DNA of 50,878 nucleotides from Streptomyces neyagawaensis (GTDB taxonomy: Bacteria > Actinomycetota > Actinomycetes > Streptomycetales > Streptomycetaceae), in contig NZ_JAMGBG010000164.1 in NCBI RefSeq assembly GCF_023516595.1, positions 1-50,878 on the forward strand, written 5' to 3'. A model generated the notes under the pieces. It was not told the DNA's origin. It saw nothing but the letters and a program-made list of their open reading frames with translations, and did no database searches. Below, in pieces: positions 1 through 8,067 of this stretch. The stretch's first letter is position 1; each line of letters starts with the position of its first letter. A program made the position numbers and the translations under genes.

Positions 1-200
<200 letters not shown>

Positions 201-286
201 GTTGCTCGCGTCCACTGTGTTGGTTCTGAAACCACGAACAACCCCGCGTTTGTCACAGAGCGTGGTGCGGTTGATTGTTTCATAGT

Positions 287-405
287 GTTTCGGTGGTCAT
301 AGCGTGAGGGAAACGCCCGGTTACATTCCGAACCCGGAAGCTAAGCCTCACAGCGCCGATGGTACTGCAGGGGGGACCCTGTGGGAGAGTAGGACGCCGC
401 CGAAC
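287..405 (+). rRNA. rrf: 5S ribosomal RNA
   Basis: A complete 5S rRNA of about 119 nt starts with GTTTCGGTGGTCATAGCGTG and ends near GGACGCCGCCGAAC. The two ends can pair to form helix I. The conserved internal CCGAACCCGGAAGCTAAGC segment, which carries loop B and helix III, is present. It is the final gene of the rrn operon and runs directly into a strong rho-independent terminator at 416-447. Confidence 0.95.
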
Positions 406-415
406 AATTTTTGAG

Positions 416-447
416 AAAGCCCCTGCCGGGAAACCGGCGGGGGCTTT
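416..447 (+). terminator. rrn operon rho-independent terminator
   Basis: A perfect 14-bp stem (AAAGCCCCTGCCGG / CCGGCGGGGGCTTT) encloses a GAAA loop, ten bases after 5S rRNA, and its 3' arm ends in T residues. It also sits before the convergent DUF58 gene, so it separates the rrn operon from that operon. Confidence 0.9.
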
Positions 448-519
448 CTGCGTTTCCGGCATCTTTTCACGGCACCTGTCGGGGAGTGCCGCCCCTTCCT
501 CGGGGCTGTTCCGAGTGAA

Positions 520-1830
520 TTAGAGGCGTCCAGCCGCCTTCAGTGCCAAATAGGCATCTGCCAAAGCCGGTGCCAGGTCGTCCGGGGTGGCGTCCACGAC
601 CGTGACACCGTGCCGACGGAGTTGTTCGGCGGTGCGGTGGCGGTCCGATTGGGCCTGCGCCGCTGCCGCCGCCTCGTAGACGGCGTTCGTGGTGCCCCGC
701 GCATTCGCCATGCGGGCGATATGCGGGTCGGAGACGGAAGCCAAGAGGACCGTGTGGCGCTGGGTGAGGCGGGACAGGACCGGGAGGAGGCCCTCTTCGA
801 TGGGGGCCGCGTCCAGGCTTGTCAGCAGGACGATCAAGGCACGGCGGGAGGCCGTCCGTAGCGCGGTGGCGGTGAGACCTCGGGCGTCCGTCTCGACGAG
901 TTCCGGTTCGAGTGGGGCCATCGCGTTGACCAGGGAGGGAAGGACGTCGCCTGCCGAACGCCCCTGAACGAGCGCCCGGACGCGGCGGTCGTAGGCCATG
1001 AGATCCACGCGGTCGCCGGCGCGGGAAGCGAGGGCGGCCAGGAGGAGGGCGGCGTCCATCGAGGCGTCGAGGCGGGGGATGTCGCCCACACGGCCCGCCG
1101 CGGTCCGGCCCGTGTCCAGGACGAGCAGGATGTGACGGTCGCGCTCGGGGCGCCAGGTCCGTACCGCCACCGAAGACTGTCGGGCCGTGGCACGCCAGTC
1201 GATCGAGCGGGTGTCGTCGCCGGGGATGTACTCGCGAAGGCTGTCGAACTCGGTGCCCTCGCCCCGCGTCAGGACGCTGGTGCGACCGTCCAGTTCGCGG
1301 AGACGGGCCAGCTTGGACGGCAGGTGCTTGCGACTCGTGAACGGAGGAAGGACCCGCACGGTCCAGGGAACCTTGTGGCCGGCCTGGCGGGTGAACAGGC
1401 CCAGCGGACCGTACGAGCGGATCGTGACCCTGTCGGCCTGGCGGTCGCCCCGTCGCGTGGGGCGCAGCCGAGTCGTGACGCGGCGTCGTTCGCCTGTGGG
1501 GACGGTGAGCCGGTGGCGGGAGGCGGCCACTTCGCTGCCGGGCAGCCAGCTGCTCGGAGGCCAGGCGTCACGGAGGTGGGCGCGCAAGGGGCGCTTGGAG
1601 GGATTGGTGACCGTCAGCGTGACCTCTGCGGTTTCGCCGAGGCGCGCTGACGTGTCCCCGGAGCGTGTGAGGCCCAGACGGCGCACGGGGGCGGCCAGGG
1701 CGTAGTCGCAGGCGCACGCGAGGGCCAGTGGGGCGTTCACCGCGAGGACGCCCGTCCAACTGGGCTCCCAGATGCCCACCGGGAGGGTGCCGAGGGCCGC
1801 GAGGAGCGCGGCGCGTCCGGTGGGGGCCAT
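520..1830 (-). CDS. DUF58 domain protein with von Willebrand A-like fold
   Basis: A 436-residue protein with two N-terminal hydrophobic stretches (about 8-50) and a middle domain of beta-rich character. A DUF58 signature follows: the EGTEFDSLREYIPGDD segment and then the SIDWRATAR stretch. The C-terminal part looks like a vWA domain (LLVLDTG, then DRVDLMAYDRR), but its metal site reads DTGRT rather than canonical DxSxS, so metal binding may be lost. It is the last gene of a minus-strand operon and its ATG overlaps the stop of the MoxR ATPase gene by one base. DUF58 proteins are usual partners of MoxR ATPases and are thought to be acted on by them. The substrate is unknown. Confidence 0.9.
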   Translation of the reverse strand: MAPTGRAALLAALGTLPVGIWEPSWTGVLAVNAPLALACACDYALAAPVRRLGLTRSGDTSARLGETAEVTLTVTNPSKRPLRAHLRDAWPPSSWLPGSEVAASRHRLTVPTGERRRVTTRLRPTRRGDRQADRVTIRSYGPLGLFTRQAGHKVPWTVRVLPPFTSRKHLPSKLARLRELDGRTSVLTRGEGTEFDSLREYIPGDDTRSIDWRATARQSSVAVRTWRPERDRHILLVLDTGRTAAGRVGDIPRLDASMDAALLLAALASRAGDRVDLMAYDRRVRALVQGRSAGDVLPSLVNAMAPLEPELVETDARGLTATALRTASRRALIVLLTSLDAAPIEEGLLPVLSRLTQRHTVLLASVSDPHIARMANARGTTNAVYEAAAAAQAQSDRHRTAEQLRRHGVTVVDATPDDLAPALADAYLALKAAGRL

Positions 1831-2822
1831 CAGCGGGGAACGGGGACGTGGGCGAGGATCGCGTTGATGACCGAGTCGGCCGTCACGCCTTCCATCTCCG
1901 CCTCCGGACGGAGCTGGACCCGGTGGCGGAGGGTCGGGAGCGCGAGCGCCTTGACGTCGTCGGGGATGACGTAGTCGCGGCCCGTCAGCCAGGCCCAGGC
2001 GCGGGACGCCGCGAGGAGGGCCGTGGCGCCTCGGGGAGAGACACCGAGGGTGAGCGAGGGCGACTCGCGAGTGGCGCGGCAGATGTCGACGACGTAGGCG
2101 GTGATCTCGGGGGAGATGGTCGTCTTGGCCACGGCGGCGCGAGCGGCTTCGAGGTCGGCGGCGTTCGCCACGGGGCGTACGCCGGCGGCGCGCAGGTCGC
2201 GCGGGTTGAAGCCGGCGGCGTGGCGGGTGAGGACGTCGATCTCGTCCTGGCGGGACGGGAGCGGAACCGTCAGCTTGAGCAGGAAACGGTCCAGTTGTGC
2301 TTCCGGCAGGGGATACGTGCCCTCGTACTCGACCGGGTTCTGGGTCGCGGCGACCAGGAACGGGTCCGGGAGGGGGCGGGGGGTGCCGTCGACCGTGACC
2401 TGGCGTTCCTCCATGGCCTCCAGGAGGGAGGACTGGGTCTTCGGAGGGGTGCGGTTGATCTCGTCCGCGAGGAGGAGGTTGGTGAAGACCGGGCCGGGCT
2501 GGAAGGAGAACTCGGCGGTGCGGGTGTCGTAGACGAGGGAGCCGGTGACGTCGCTCGGCATCAGGTCCGGGGTGAACTGGACGCGCTTGGTGTCCAACTC
2601 GAGTGCGGACGCGAGGGCGCGGACGAGCAACGTTTTGGCGACCCCAGGGACTCCTTCCAGTAGGACGTGACCGCGGCAGAGAAGGGCGACGACGAGGCCG
2701 GTCACGGCGGGGTCCTGGCCGACCACGGCTTTGGCGATCTCGGCGCGCAGGGCCTCCAGGGAGGCGCGGGCGGAGCCCGGGTCCCCGGTGGTCCCGGCGT
2801 TGTCAGTGGTCGGGTCCATCAT
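1830..2822 (-). CDS. MoxR-family AAA+ ATPase
   Basis: A 330-residue AAA+ ATPase. The Walker A motif GVPGVAKT is at residues 57-64 and Walker B LLLADEINR at about 116-124. The downstream ATQNP sensor 1 and EAQLDRF arginine-finger region are typical of the MoxR family. Family members act as chaperone-like ATPases that remodel vWA/DUF58 partners, and such a partner is encoded immediately downstream. The start lies at a double ATG (2822 and 2819), and the DUF4350 stop overlaps it, giving tight translational coupling. Cytoplasmic, with no signal peptide. The family call is firm; the target process in Streptomyces is not known. Confidence 0.93.
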   Translation of the reverse strand: MMDPTTDNAGTTGDPGSARASLEALRAEIAKAVVGQDPAVTGLVVALLCRGHVLLEGVPGVAKTLLVRALASALELDTKRVQFTPDLMPSDVTGSLVYDTRTAEFSFQPGPVFTNLLLADEINRTPPKTQSSLLEAMEERQVTVDGTPRPLPDPFLVAATQNPVEYEGTYPLPEAQLDRFLLKLTVPLPSRQDEIDVLTRHAAGFNPRDLRAAGVRPVANAADLEAARAAVAKTTISPEITAYVVDICRATRESPSLTLGVSPRGATALLAASRAWAWLTGRDYVIPDDVKALALPTLRHRVQLRPEAEMEGVTADSVINAILAHVPVPR

Positions 2823-4012
2823 GAACGGCGTACCTCTCTTTCGAGGGCGTCGAGTTGGTCGGTGAGGGCGATGAGGGCCGTGTCGTCGCTGGGCGGCGGG
2901 CCGAAGAGAAGGGCGTGCAGGGTCTGTCCGTCGCCGTGGAGGTGGGCGGACAGAGCGGCGAGCAGGGCCTCGGGCGCGTGCGCCCGGGAGACGGGGACAC
3001 CCACGAGAGGGGCGAGGCGCGTGCGGGTGGTGGAGCGAAGAGCGGCGGCCGCGCGGTCACGGGCGTTGGCCTTGCGGTAGAGGCGGGCGCGGCCTTCGAC
3101 GGTCTCGGAGGCACGGATCGCGACGGGGAGTTTCTCGGGCACCAGGGGGCCCAGTCGGCGTGCCCGCCAGAGCGCCGCGATCAGACCCGCGACGAACAGT
3201 TGCAGGGTGCCCCAGAGCCAGCCCGAGGGGAGCAGGTCGAAGAAGCTGCGGTCGCCGGTGCCGGCGGCGGAGTCGTCGGAGAGAGAGGGGAGGTACCAGA
3301 CCAGATGGGGGCGCGAGCCGAGGAGTTGGAGGGCGAGGGAGGCGTTGCCCTGCTCGTCGAGGCGGTCGTTGTAGAGGATGTCGGGGGCGCCGATGACGAC
3401 GGTGTCGCCGCCCCCTTCGGCCGCCGGGAGGCGTACGAGGCTGGGCAGACCGCTCTCGGGGTAGCAGGTGTCGGCGTCGCGGGTGGTGACCTGGTAGCGG
3501 ACGCCGCCGAGGTCGGCGGTGCCCGCACGGCGGGCGGCGGGCAGGTCGCAGCGGGGCGCGAGTGTGGAGTCGAAACTCGGGGCGGGGTCGGCCGTGACGC
3601 CGGGGGCGAGGGTGCCGACGGACGGGGTGCCGGGGGCGACGAGGACCGTACGGCCGCCGGACGTGGCGGTCGCCGTGCGCAGGCGGCGCTGCTGGGACTC
3701 GGTGAGCAGGTCCGGGACGGCGATCAGGAGCGTCGTGTCGGGGGCCGCGGCGGCGGTCGCCTCGTCGAGGGTGGTGACCACGCGCGTGGACACGCCGTTG
3801 TCGTCGAGGAGTTGCTCGATCGCGCGGCTGCCGTTGGGGTCGGCGGAGCGCGGGTCGAGACGGCCGTGCTCGCCGCCGGAGCGGATGACCGCGATGACGA
3901 TGGCCGCGGTCAGGAGGATCACGAAGGCGATGACGACACCTCGTGCGTGACCCCACAGCTGACGGGCGGTGGGCGAGGCCGAGGTGTTCGGGAGCGTGGC
4001 CTCGGTGGTCAT
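2819..4012 (-). CDS. DUF4350 domain membrane protein
   Basis: A 397-residue protein starting at the ATG (4012) that overlaps the stop of the DUF4129 gene by 4 nt. An open frame continues upstream, but that part is antisense or shadow sequence of its neighbour. A transmembrane helix (about 20-42) is followed by an extracytoplasmic domain resembling a glutamine-amidotransferase-like Rossmann fold (DPNGSRAIEQLLDDNGV, then LLIAVPD), as in DUF4350. A second helix near residue 270 returns the chain to a charged cytoplasmic tail. DUF4350 proteins are found with MoxR, DUF58 and DUF4129 proteins, as here, and the four probably form one membrane machine. Function unknown. Confidence 0.85.
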   Translation of the reverse strand: MTTEATLPNTSASPTARQLWGHARGVVIAFVILLTAAIVIAVIRSGGEHGRLDPRSADPNGSRAIEQLLDDNGVSTRVVTTLDEATAAAAPDTTLLIAVPDLLTESQQRRLRTATATSGGRTVLVAPGTPSVGTLAPGVTADPAPSFDSTLAPRCDLPAARRAGTADLGGVRYQVTTRDADTCYPESGLPSLVRLPAAEGGGDTVVIGAPDILYNDRLDEQGNASLALQLLGSRPHLVWYLPSLSDDSAAGTGDRSFFDLLPSGWLWGTLQLFVAGLIAALWRARRLGPLVPEKLPVAIRASETVEGRARLYRKANARDRAAAALRSTTRTRLAPLVGVPVSRAHAPEALLAALSAHLHGDGQTLHALLFGPPPSDDTALIALTDQLDALEREVRRS

Positions 4013-4737
4013 TCGGCGGCCCCCTGGCGGCTGTGGTGGGCCGTGCTCGTCGTGCTGCTGGCGCTGCTGCCGGCCAGTGCGGGCTTGGCGCGCTCCAGGT
4101 CGTCGTCGAGGGCGGCGAGGTGGCGGTACGTTCCTTCGGCCGCGGCTCGGCCACCGTATGTGACGTCGTCGAAGTCCTGGGCGGCGGTGCGGAGTCGGTC
4201 CGCGTGGGCGGGAAGCGCACGGCCCGCCTCGGAGGCGGCCTCGTCGGCGGTGCGGCCCGGGCGCACATCGAGGAGGGCGCGTTCCTCCAGGGAACGGACC
4301 ACCGCGCGCATGCGTTCCTGTAGGGCCCGGTCCCAGTGGCCCTGGGCGGCCTGTGCCTCGGCTGCCGCTCGGTGTTCGGCGGCGCTGCGCGGACGGTCGT
4401 CGAAGAGTCGGCCGGAGGAGACGGGGGTGCGGTGCGGGGTGCCGAGGCGCCACCACAGGGCGCCGACAAGGGCGAGGACGGCCAGGACGATGACGGTGAG
4501 GCCGATCGCGCCGCCGGGGGTGGCGGCGGAGGCCGTGTCGAACAGTTTGCCGATCCAGTCCCAGAAGGCGTCCATGGCGCGCTCGTACCAACTGCGGTCG
4601 TTCTCGTGGTACATGCCCTTGGACAGCTCGCGCCGGGCCGCCTCCCGCGCGGGGTCGCGCGGGAGGGTGACCGGTGGTTCGTCCGCCGAGCGCCAGCCGG
4701 TGGGTACGGCGGTCAGAACTCCCCCCGAGAGTCTCAC
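4009..4737 (-). CDS. DUF4129 domain protein
   Basis: A 242-residue protein with a GTG start; the next upstream gene ends 4 nt before it. It has an N-terminal amphipathic segment, one strong transmembrane helix (about residues 75-98, GLTVIVLAVLALVGALWW) and a cytoplasmic helical domain with the DUF4129 pattern: LLDVRPGRTADEAASEAGRA, then TYGGRAA at the end. DUF4129 is often fused to the C-terminus of transglutaminase-like proteins in the same MoxR clusters; here it stands alone. Its stop overlaps the DUF4350 start (ATGA). Role unknown, inferred to belong to the MoxR/DUF58 complex. Confidence 0.85.
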   Translation of the reverse strand: MRLSGGVLTAVPTGWRSADEPPVTLPRDPAREAARRELSKGMYHENDRSWYERAMDAFWDWIGKLFDTASAATPGGAIGLTVIVLAVLALVGALWWRLGTPHRTPVSSGRLFDDRPRSAAEHRAAAEAQAAQGHWDRALQERMRAVVRSLEERALLDVRPGRTADEAASEAGRALPAHADRLRTAAQDFDDVTYGGRAAAEGTYRHLAALDDDLERAKPALAGSSASSTTSTAHHSRQGAAE

Positions 4738-4741
4738 CGCA

Positions 4742-6082
4742 TCAGCTCCCGGGAGTGGCGGTGGAGGCGTTGCCGCCGTAGTCCTGGACGCCGGCGGCGC
4801 GGGCCAGTTCGAGGTCGAGGGCCTCGCGGCGGATGCGCTGGTCGATGTAGAGGAGCACGGTGACGCCGGCGCTGATCGGGAAGGTGATCGTGGAGCCGAT
4901 GACCGAGCCGACGCCGCTGATCACGAGGTAAGTCCAGCCGAGTTGGGTGCCGCCGGTGAGGAGGCCGGAGAAGCCCTCGCCGTCCAGGGCCGTGCCGAGG
5001 ACGGCGAAGGGGATCACGACGATCGACGCGACGACGTAGGCGATGATCCCGGCCAGCAGCTGAATGCCGAGGACACGCCACCAGGAGCCGCGCACCAGCT
5101 TGACGGAGCGGCCCATGGACTTGCGGACGCCCTGCTTCTCCAGCATCAGCGCGGGCGAGGCGAGCGAGAAGCGGATCACCAGCCACACGGTGAGGACGAA
5201 ACCGCCGAGTCCACCGAACACGGCGAGGACCACGCCCGCCCCTTCCGCGCCACCGGCGACGAGGAGGATGCCGGGCAGGATGCCGACGGTCATGACCACC
5301 ACGGCGATCAGCGGCAGCAGCAGGGTGAGGCCACCCAGCCTGAGGAGTTGCGGGCGGGCGTCCCGCCAGGCCTCGCCGGTGGTCACCTTCTTGCCGAGGA
5401 CGGCTCGGCTGGTCACGGTCGTGAGCAGGGCCGTCGCGATGATGGTGCCGAGCAGGGAGATCACCAGGACGGCGGAGGTGCTCAGCAGGGTCTCGCCGAG
5501 GGCGCGGCTCAGCTCGCCGGGAGTGGCGGTGGGGTCGTTGAGGACGTCGGCGTTCGCGGCGTCGTTGAGGACGAAGCCCTGGAGCAGGATGACTGCGATC
5601 TGGGTGACGACGGCGACGGTCAGGGAGATGCCGAGGACCGTGCGCCAGTGGGTGCGCATGGTGGACACCGCGCCGTCGAGGATCTCACCGACGCCGAGGG
5701 GGCGCAGCGGGATCACGCCGGGCTTGGCCGCGGGCGGGGGACCGCCCCATCCGCCGCCCCAGCCGGGGGCGCCGTGGCCGGGATGGCCGCCGGGGGCTCC
5801 GTAGGCGCCGGGCGGGCCGTAGCCGCCGGGGCCGGGGTACGGGCCGCCGGGGTGGCCGCCCCAGCCCGGGGTGGGCTGCGGTGGTGGCGGGGCCTGGCCG
5901 GGGCCCTGCGGGCTCGGGTTGCTCCACTGGGCGGGCGGGGGCTGCTCCTTGGACCACTTGGACGGAGGCTGCGTCTGGTCCGCGCCGCTCTGGTCGGCCG
6001 GCTGCGGGGTGTCCTGCCGGCCCGCGTCCTGACCGTCCGAGGGGGTCGATCCGGGCGAGGCCCAGCCCGGAGTGTCCTTCAT
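4742..6082 (-). CDS. Polytopic membrane protein with Pro/Gly-rich N-terminus
   Basis: A 446-residue protein. The first 150 or so residues are a low-complexity Pro/Gly/Gln-rich cytoplasmic tail (GWGGHPGGPYPGPGGYGPPG). About six hydrophobic helices follow, spaced across residues 170-410. The layout resembles Streptomyces proteins annotated as DUF7847 or glycerophosphoryl-diester phosphodiesterase membrane-domain proteins. No phosphodiesterase catalytic domain is present, so an enzymatic label would be misleading. The stop lies 4 nt before the DUF4129 gene, making this the first gene of the MoxR operon. The 140-nt gap to the divergent mtnA must hold promoters for both directions. Confidence 0.8.
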   Translation of the reverse strand: MKDTPGWASPGSTPSDGQDAGRQDTPQPADQSGADQTQPPSKWSKEQPPPAQWSNPSPQGPGQAPPPPQPTPGWGGHPGGPYPGPGGYGPPGAYGAPGGHPGHGAPGWGGGWGGPPPAAKPGVIPLRPLGVGEILDGAVSTMRTHWRTVLGISLTVAVVTQIAVILLQGFVLNDAANADVLNDPTATPGELSRALGETLLSTSAVLVISLLGTIIATALLTTVTSRAVLGKKVTTGEAWRDARPQLLRLGGLTLLLPLIAVVVMTVGILPGILLVAGGAEGAGVVLAVFGGLGGFVLTVWLVIRFSLASPALMLEKQGVRKSMGRSVKLVRGSWWRVLGIQLLAGIIAYVVASIVVIPFAVLGTALDGEGFSGLLTGGTQLGWTYLVISGVGSVIGSTITFPISAGVTVLLYIDQRIRREALDLELARAAGVQDYGGNASTATPGS

Positions 6083-6222
6083 CGTCGCTCCTTCACGGTG
6101 CTCGTCCGCGGTCGCGGCGGCAGGTTGGCGCCCATCGTGCCACGCGGTGTCCGGGAAGGGGCGGGGGGCCGTATGGGCTGCGCACCTTCAATTGTCCGTC
6201 GGATACGGGGCAGACTGGCCGC

Positions 6223-7368
6223 ATGGCTGATCAGTACGCGCGAACCGGCGACGACACCCGGCCGACCGAGACCCCTGCGATCCGATGGGAGGAGCCACCC
6301 GAAGGCCCCGTCGTGGTCCTGCTGGACCAGACGAGACTGCCGGCCGAGGAGGTCGAGCTGGTGTGCACGGACGCGTCCGTGCTGGTCGAGGCGATACGGT
6401 CGCTCGCCGTGCGAGGGGCGCCGCTGCTGGGCATCGCCGGGGCGTACGGTGTCGCGCTCGCCGCCGCGCGGGGCTTCGCCGTGGAGGAGGCCGCCGAGGC
6501 GCTGGCCGGTGCTCGGCCGACCGCGGTGAACCTCTCCGTCGGGGTGCGGCGTGCGCAGGGCGCGTACCGGGACGAGCTCGGTCGGACCGGTGACCAGAAG
6601 CTGGCCGCGGGCGCCGCGCTCGCCGCCGCGCGGGCGTTGCACCGGGAGGACGCCGAGGCCAGTGCCCGGATGGCGGGGCATGGGCTGGCGCTGCTCGACG
6701 AGCTGCTGCCGGGCGGCGGGCACCGGGTGCTCACGCACTGCAACACCGGGGCGCTGGTGTCGGGCGGTGAGGGCACGGCGTTCGCGGTGGCGCTGGCGGC
6801 GCACCGGGTGGGGCGGCTGCGCAGGCTGTGGGTCGACGAGACGCGGCCGCTGCTGCAGGGCGCCCGGCTCACGGCGTACGAGGCGGCGCGCAACGGGATG
6901 GCGTACACCTTGCTCACGGACAACGCGGCGGGCTCGCTGTTCGCGGCCGGGGAGGTCGACGCGGTACTGGTGGGGGCCGACCGGATCGCCGCCGACGGTT
7001 CGGTGGCGAACAAGGTGGGGACCTATCCGCTCGCGGTGCTCGCCCGGTACCACCATGTGCCGTTCATCGTGGTGGCGCCGGTCACGACCGTGGACCCGGA
7101 CACCCCGGACGGGGCGTCCATCGAGGTGGAACAGCGCGCAGGCCATGAGGTGACGGAGATCACAGCACCTCAGGTGCCGGTGGCGGGAGCGGAGGCGGGA
7201 GGCGGTATCCCGGTGGCACCCCTGGGGACCCAGGCGTACAACCCGGCGTTCGATGTGACACCGCCGGAGTTGGTGACGGCGATCGTCACCGAGGAGGGGG
7301 CTGTGTCGCCGGTGACGGCTGGTGCTCTTGCGGAGCTGTGTGGCAGGTCACGACAGGTAACGATTTAG
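6223..7368 (+). CDS. mtnA: S-methyl-5-thioribose-1-phosphate isomerase
   Basis: A 381-residue enzyme of the methionine salvage pathway that converts methylthioribose-1-phosphate to methylthioribulose-1-phosphate. Family marks are VRGAPLLGIAGAYG, the catalytic cysteine in THCNTG (Cys173) and the catalytic aspartate in VGADRIAADG (Asp253), followed by NKVGTYPLA. The frame is open upstream, but the ATG at 6223 gives the family's usual length and N-terminus. The stop lies only 8 nt before mtrA, so mtrA transcription may partly come from mtnA, with an additional mtrA promoter and an MtrA-like site inside the mtnA 3' end. No other salvage genes are nearby. Confidence 0.95.
   Translation: MADQYARTGDDTRPTETPAIRWEEPPEGPVVVLLDQTRLPAEEVELVCTDASVLVEAIRSLAVRGAPLLGIAGAYGVALAAARGFAVEEAAEALAGARPTAVNLSVGVRRAQGAYRDELGRTGDQKLAAGAALAAARALHREDAEASARMAGHGLALLDELLPGGGHRVLTHCNTGALVSGGEGTAFAVALAAHRVGRLRRLWVDETRPLLQGARLTAYEAARNGMAYTLLTDNAAGSLFAAGEVDAVLVGADRIAADGSVANKVGTYPLAVLARYHHVPFIVVAPVTTVDPDTPDGASIEVEQRAGHEVTEITAPQVPVAGAEAGGGIPVAPLGTQAYNPAFDVTPPELVTAIVTEEGAVSPVTAGALAELCGRSRQVTI
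7347..7361 (+). promoter_or_regulatory. Candidate MtrA binding site upstream of mtrA
   Basis: GTCAC at 7347-7351 and GTAAC at 7357-7361 form a direct repeat with a 10-bp period, one helical turn, ending 15 bp before the mtrA start and lying in the last codons of mtnA. The arrangement resembles the direct repeats (GTCAC/GTAAC type) described for MtrA in actinobacteria, where autoregulation is known. The match is by eye and the exact consensus was not tested. Confidence 0.4.
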
Positions 7369-7376
7369 TTAATGGG

Positions 7377-8066
7377 ATGATGTCGTTTATGAAGGGACGA
7401 GTCCTTGTCGTCGACGACGACACCGCACTGGCCGAGATGCTCGGCATCGTGCTGCGTGGTGAAGGTTTTGAGCCGTCTTTCGTAGCCGACGGCGACAAGG
7501 CGCTGGCCGCGTTCCGTGAGGTCAAACCGGATCTGGTGCTGCTCGATCTGATGCTGCCGGGCCGGGACGGGATCGAGGTGTGCCGCCTGATCAGGGCGGA
7601 GTCCGGGGTGCCGATCGTGATGCTCACGGCGAAGAGCGACACCGTCGATGTGGTCGTGGGCCTGGAGTCGGGCGCGGACGACTACATCGTGAAGCCGTTC
7701 AAGCCGAAGGAGCTGGTGGCCCGGATCCGGGCGCGGCTGCGGAGGTCGGAGGAGCCGGCGCCGGAGCAGCTCGCCATAGGAGACCTGGTCATCGACGTGG
7801 CGGGGCACTCCGTGAAGCGGGACGGGCAGTCGATCGCGTTGACGCCGCTGGAGTTCGATCTTCTGGTGGCGCTGGCGCGGAAGCCGTGGCAGGTGTTCAC
7901 TCGAGAGGTCCTGCTGGAGCAGGTCTGGGGGTACCGCCATGCGGCGGACACCCGTCTGGTGAATGTTCATGTGCAGCGGCTGCGTTCCAAGGTCGAGAAG
8001 GACCCGGAGCGGCCGGAGATCGTGGTGACTGTCCGTGGTGTCGGATACAAGGCAGGACCCAGCTGA
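7377..8066 (+). CDS. mtrA: OmpR-family response regulator MtrA
   Basis: A 229-residue response regulator nearly identical in reading to known Streptomyces MtrA. The receiver domain has the acidic cluster DDD at 13-15, the phosphoacceptor Asp57 in LLDLMLPG and the invariant Lys in IVKPFKPKE. The C-terminal OmpR winged helix contains LTPLEFDLL and the RLVNVHVQRLRSKVE recognition region. MtrA is a global regulator of development, division and antibiotic genes, partnered with MtrB. Two adjacent ATGs (7377, 7380) and a third at 7389 are possible starts; 7377 matches the usual family N-terminus. The stop is 1 nt before mtrB. There is no strong Shine-Dalgarno sequence. Confidence 0.96.
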   Translation: MMSFMKGRVLVVDDDTALAEMLGIVLRGEGFEPSFVADGDKALAAFREVKPDLVLLDLMLPGRDGIEVCRLIRAESGVPIVMLTAKSDTVDVVVGLESGADDYIVKPFKPKELVARIRARLRRSEEPAPEQLAIGDLVIDVAGHSVKRDGQSIALTPLEFDLLVALARKPWQVFTREVLLEQVWGYRHAADTRLVNVHVQRLRSKVEKDPERPEIVVTVRGVGYKAGPS

Positions 8067-8067
8067 C

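Noticed and set aside
2855..6529. 1224-residue plus-strand open frame across the MoxR operon
   Set aside because: It is antisense to five well-supported genes, has a Gly/Arg/Val-rich composition without domains, and arises from the GC3 bias of the opposite strand.
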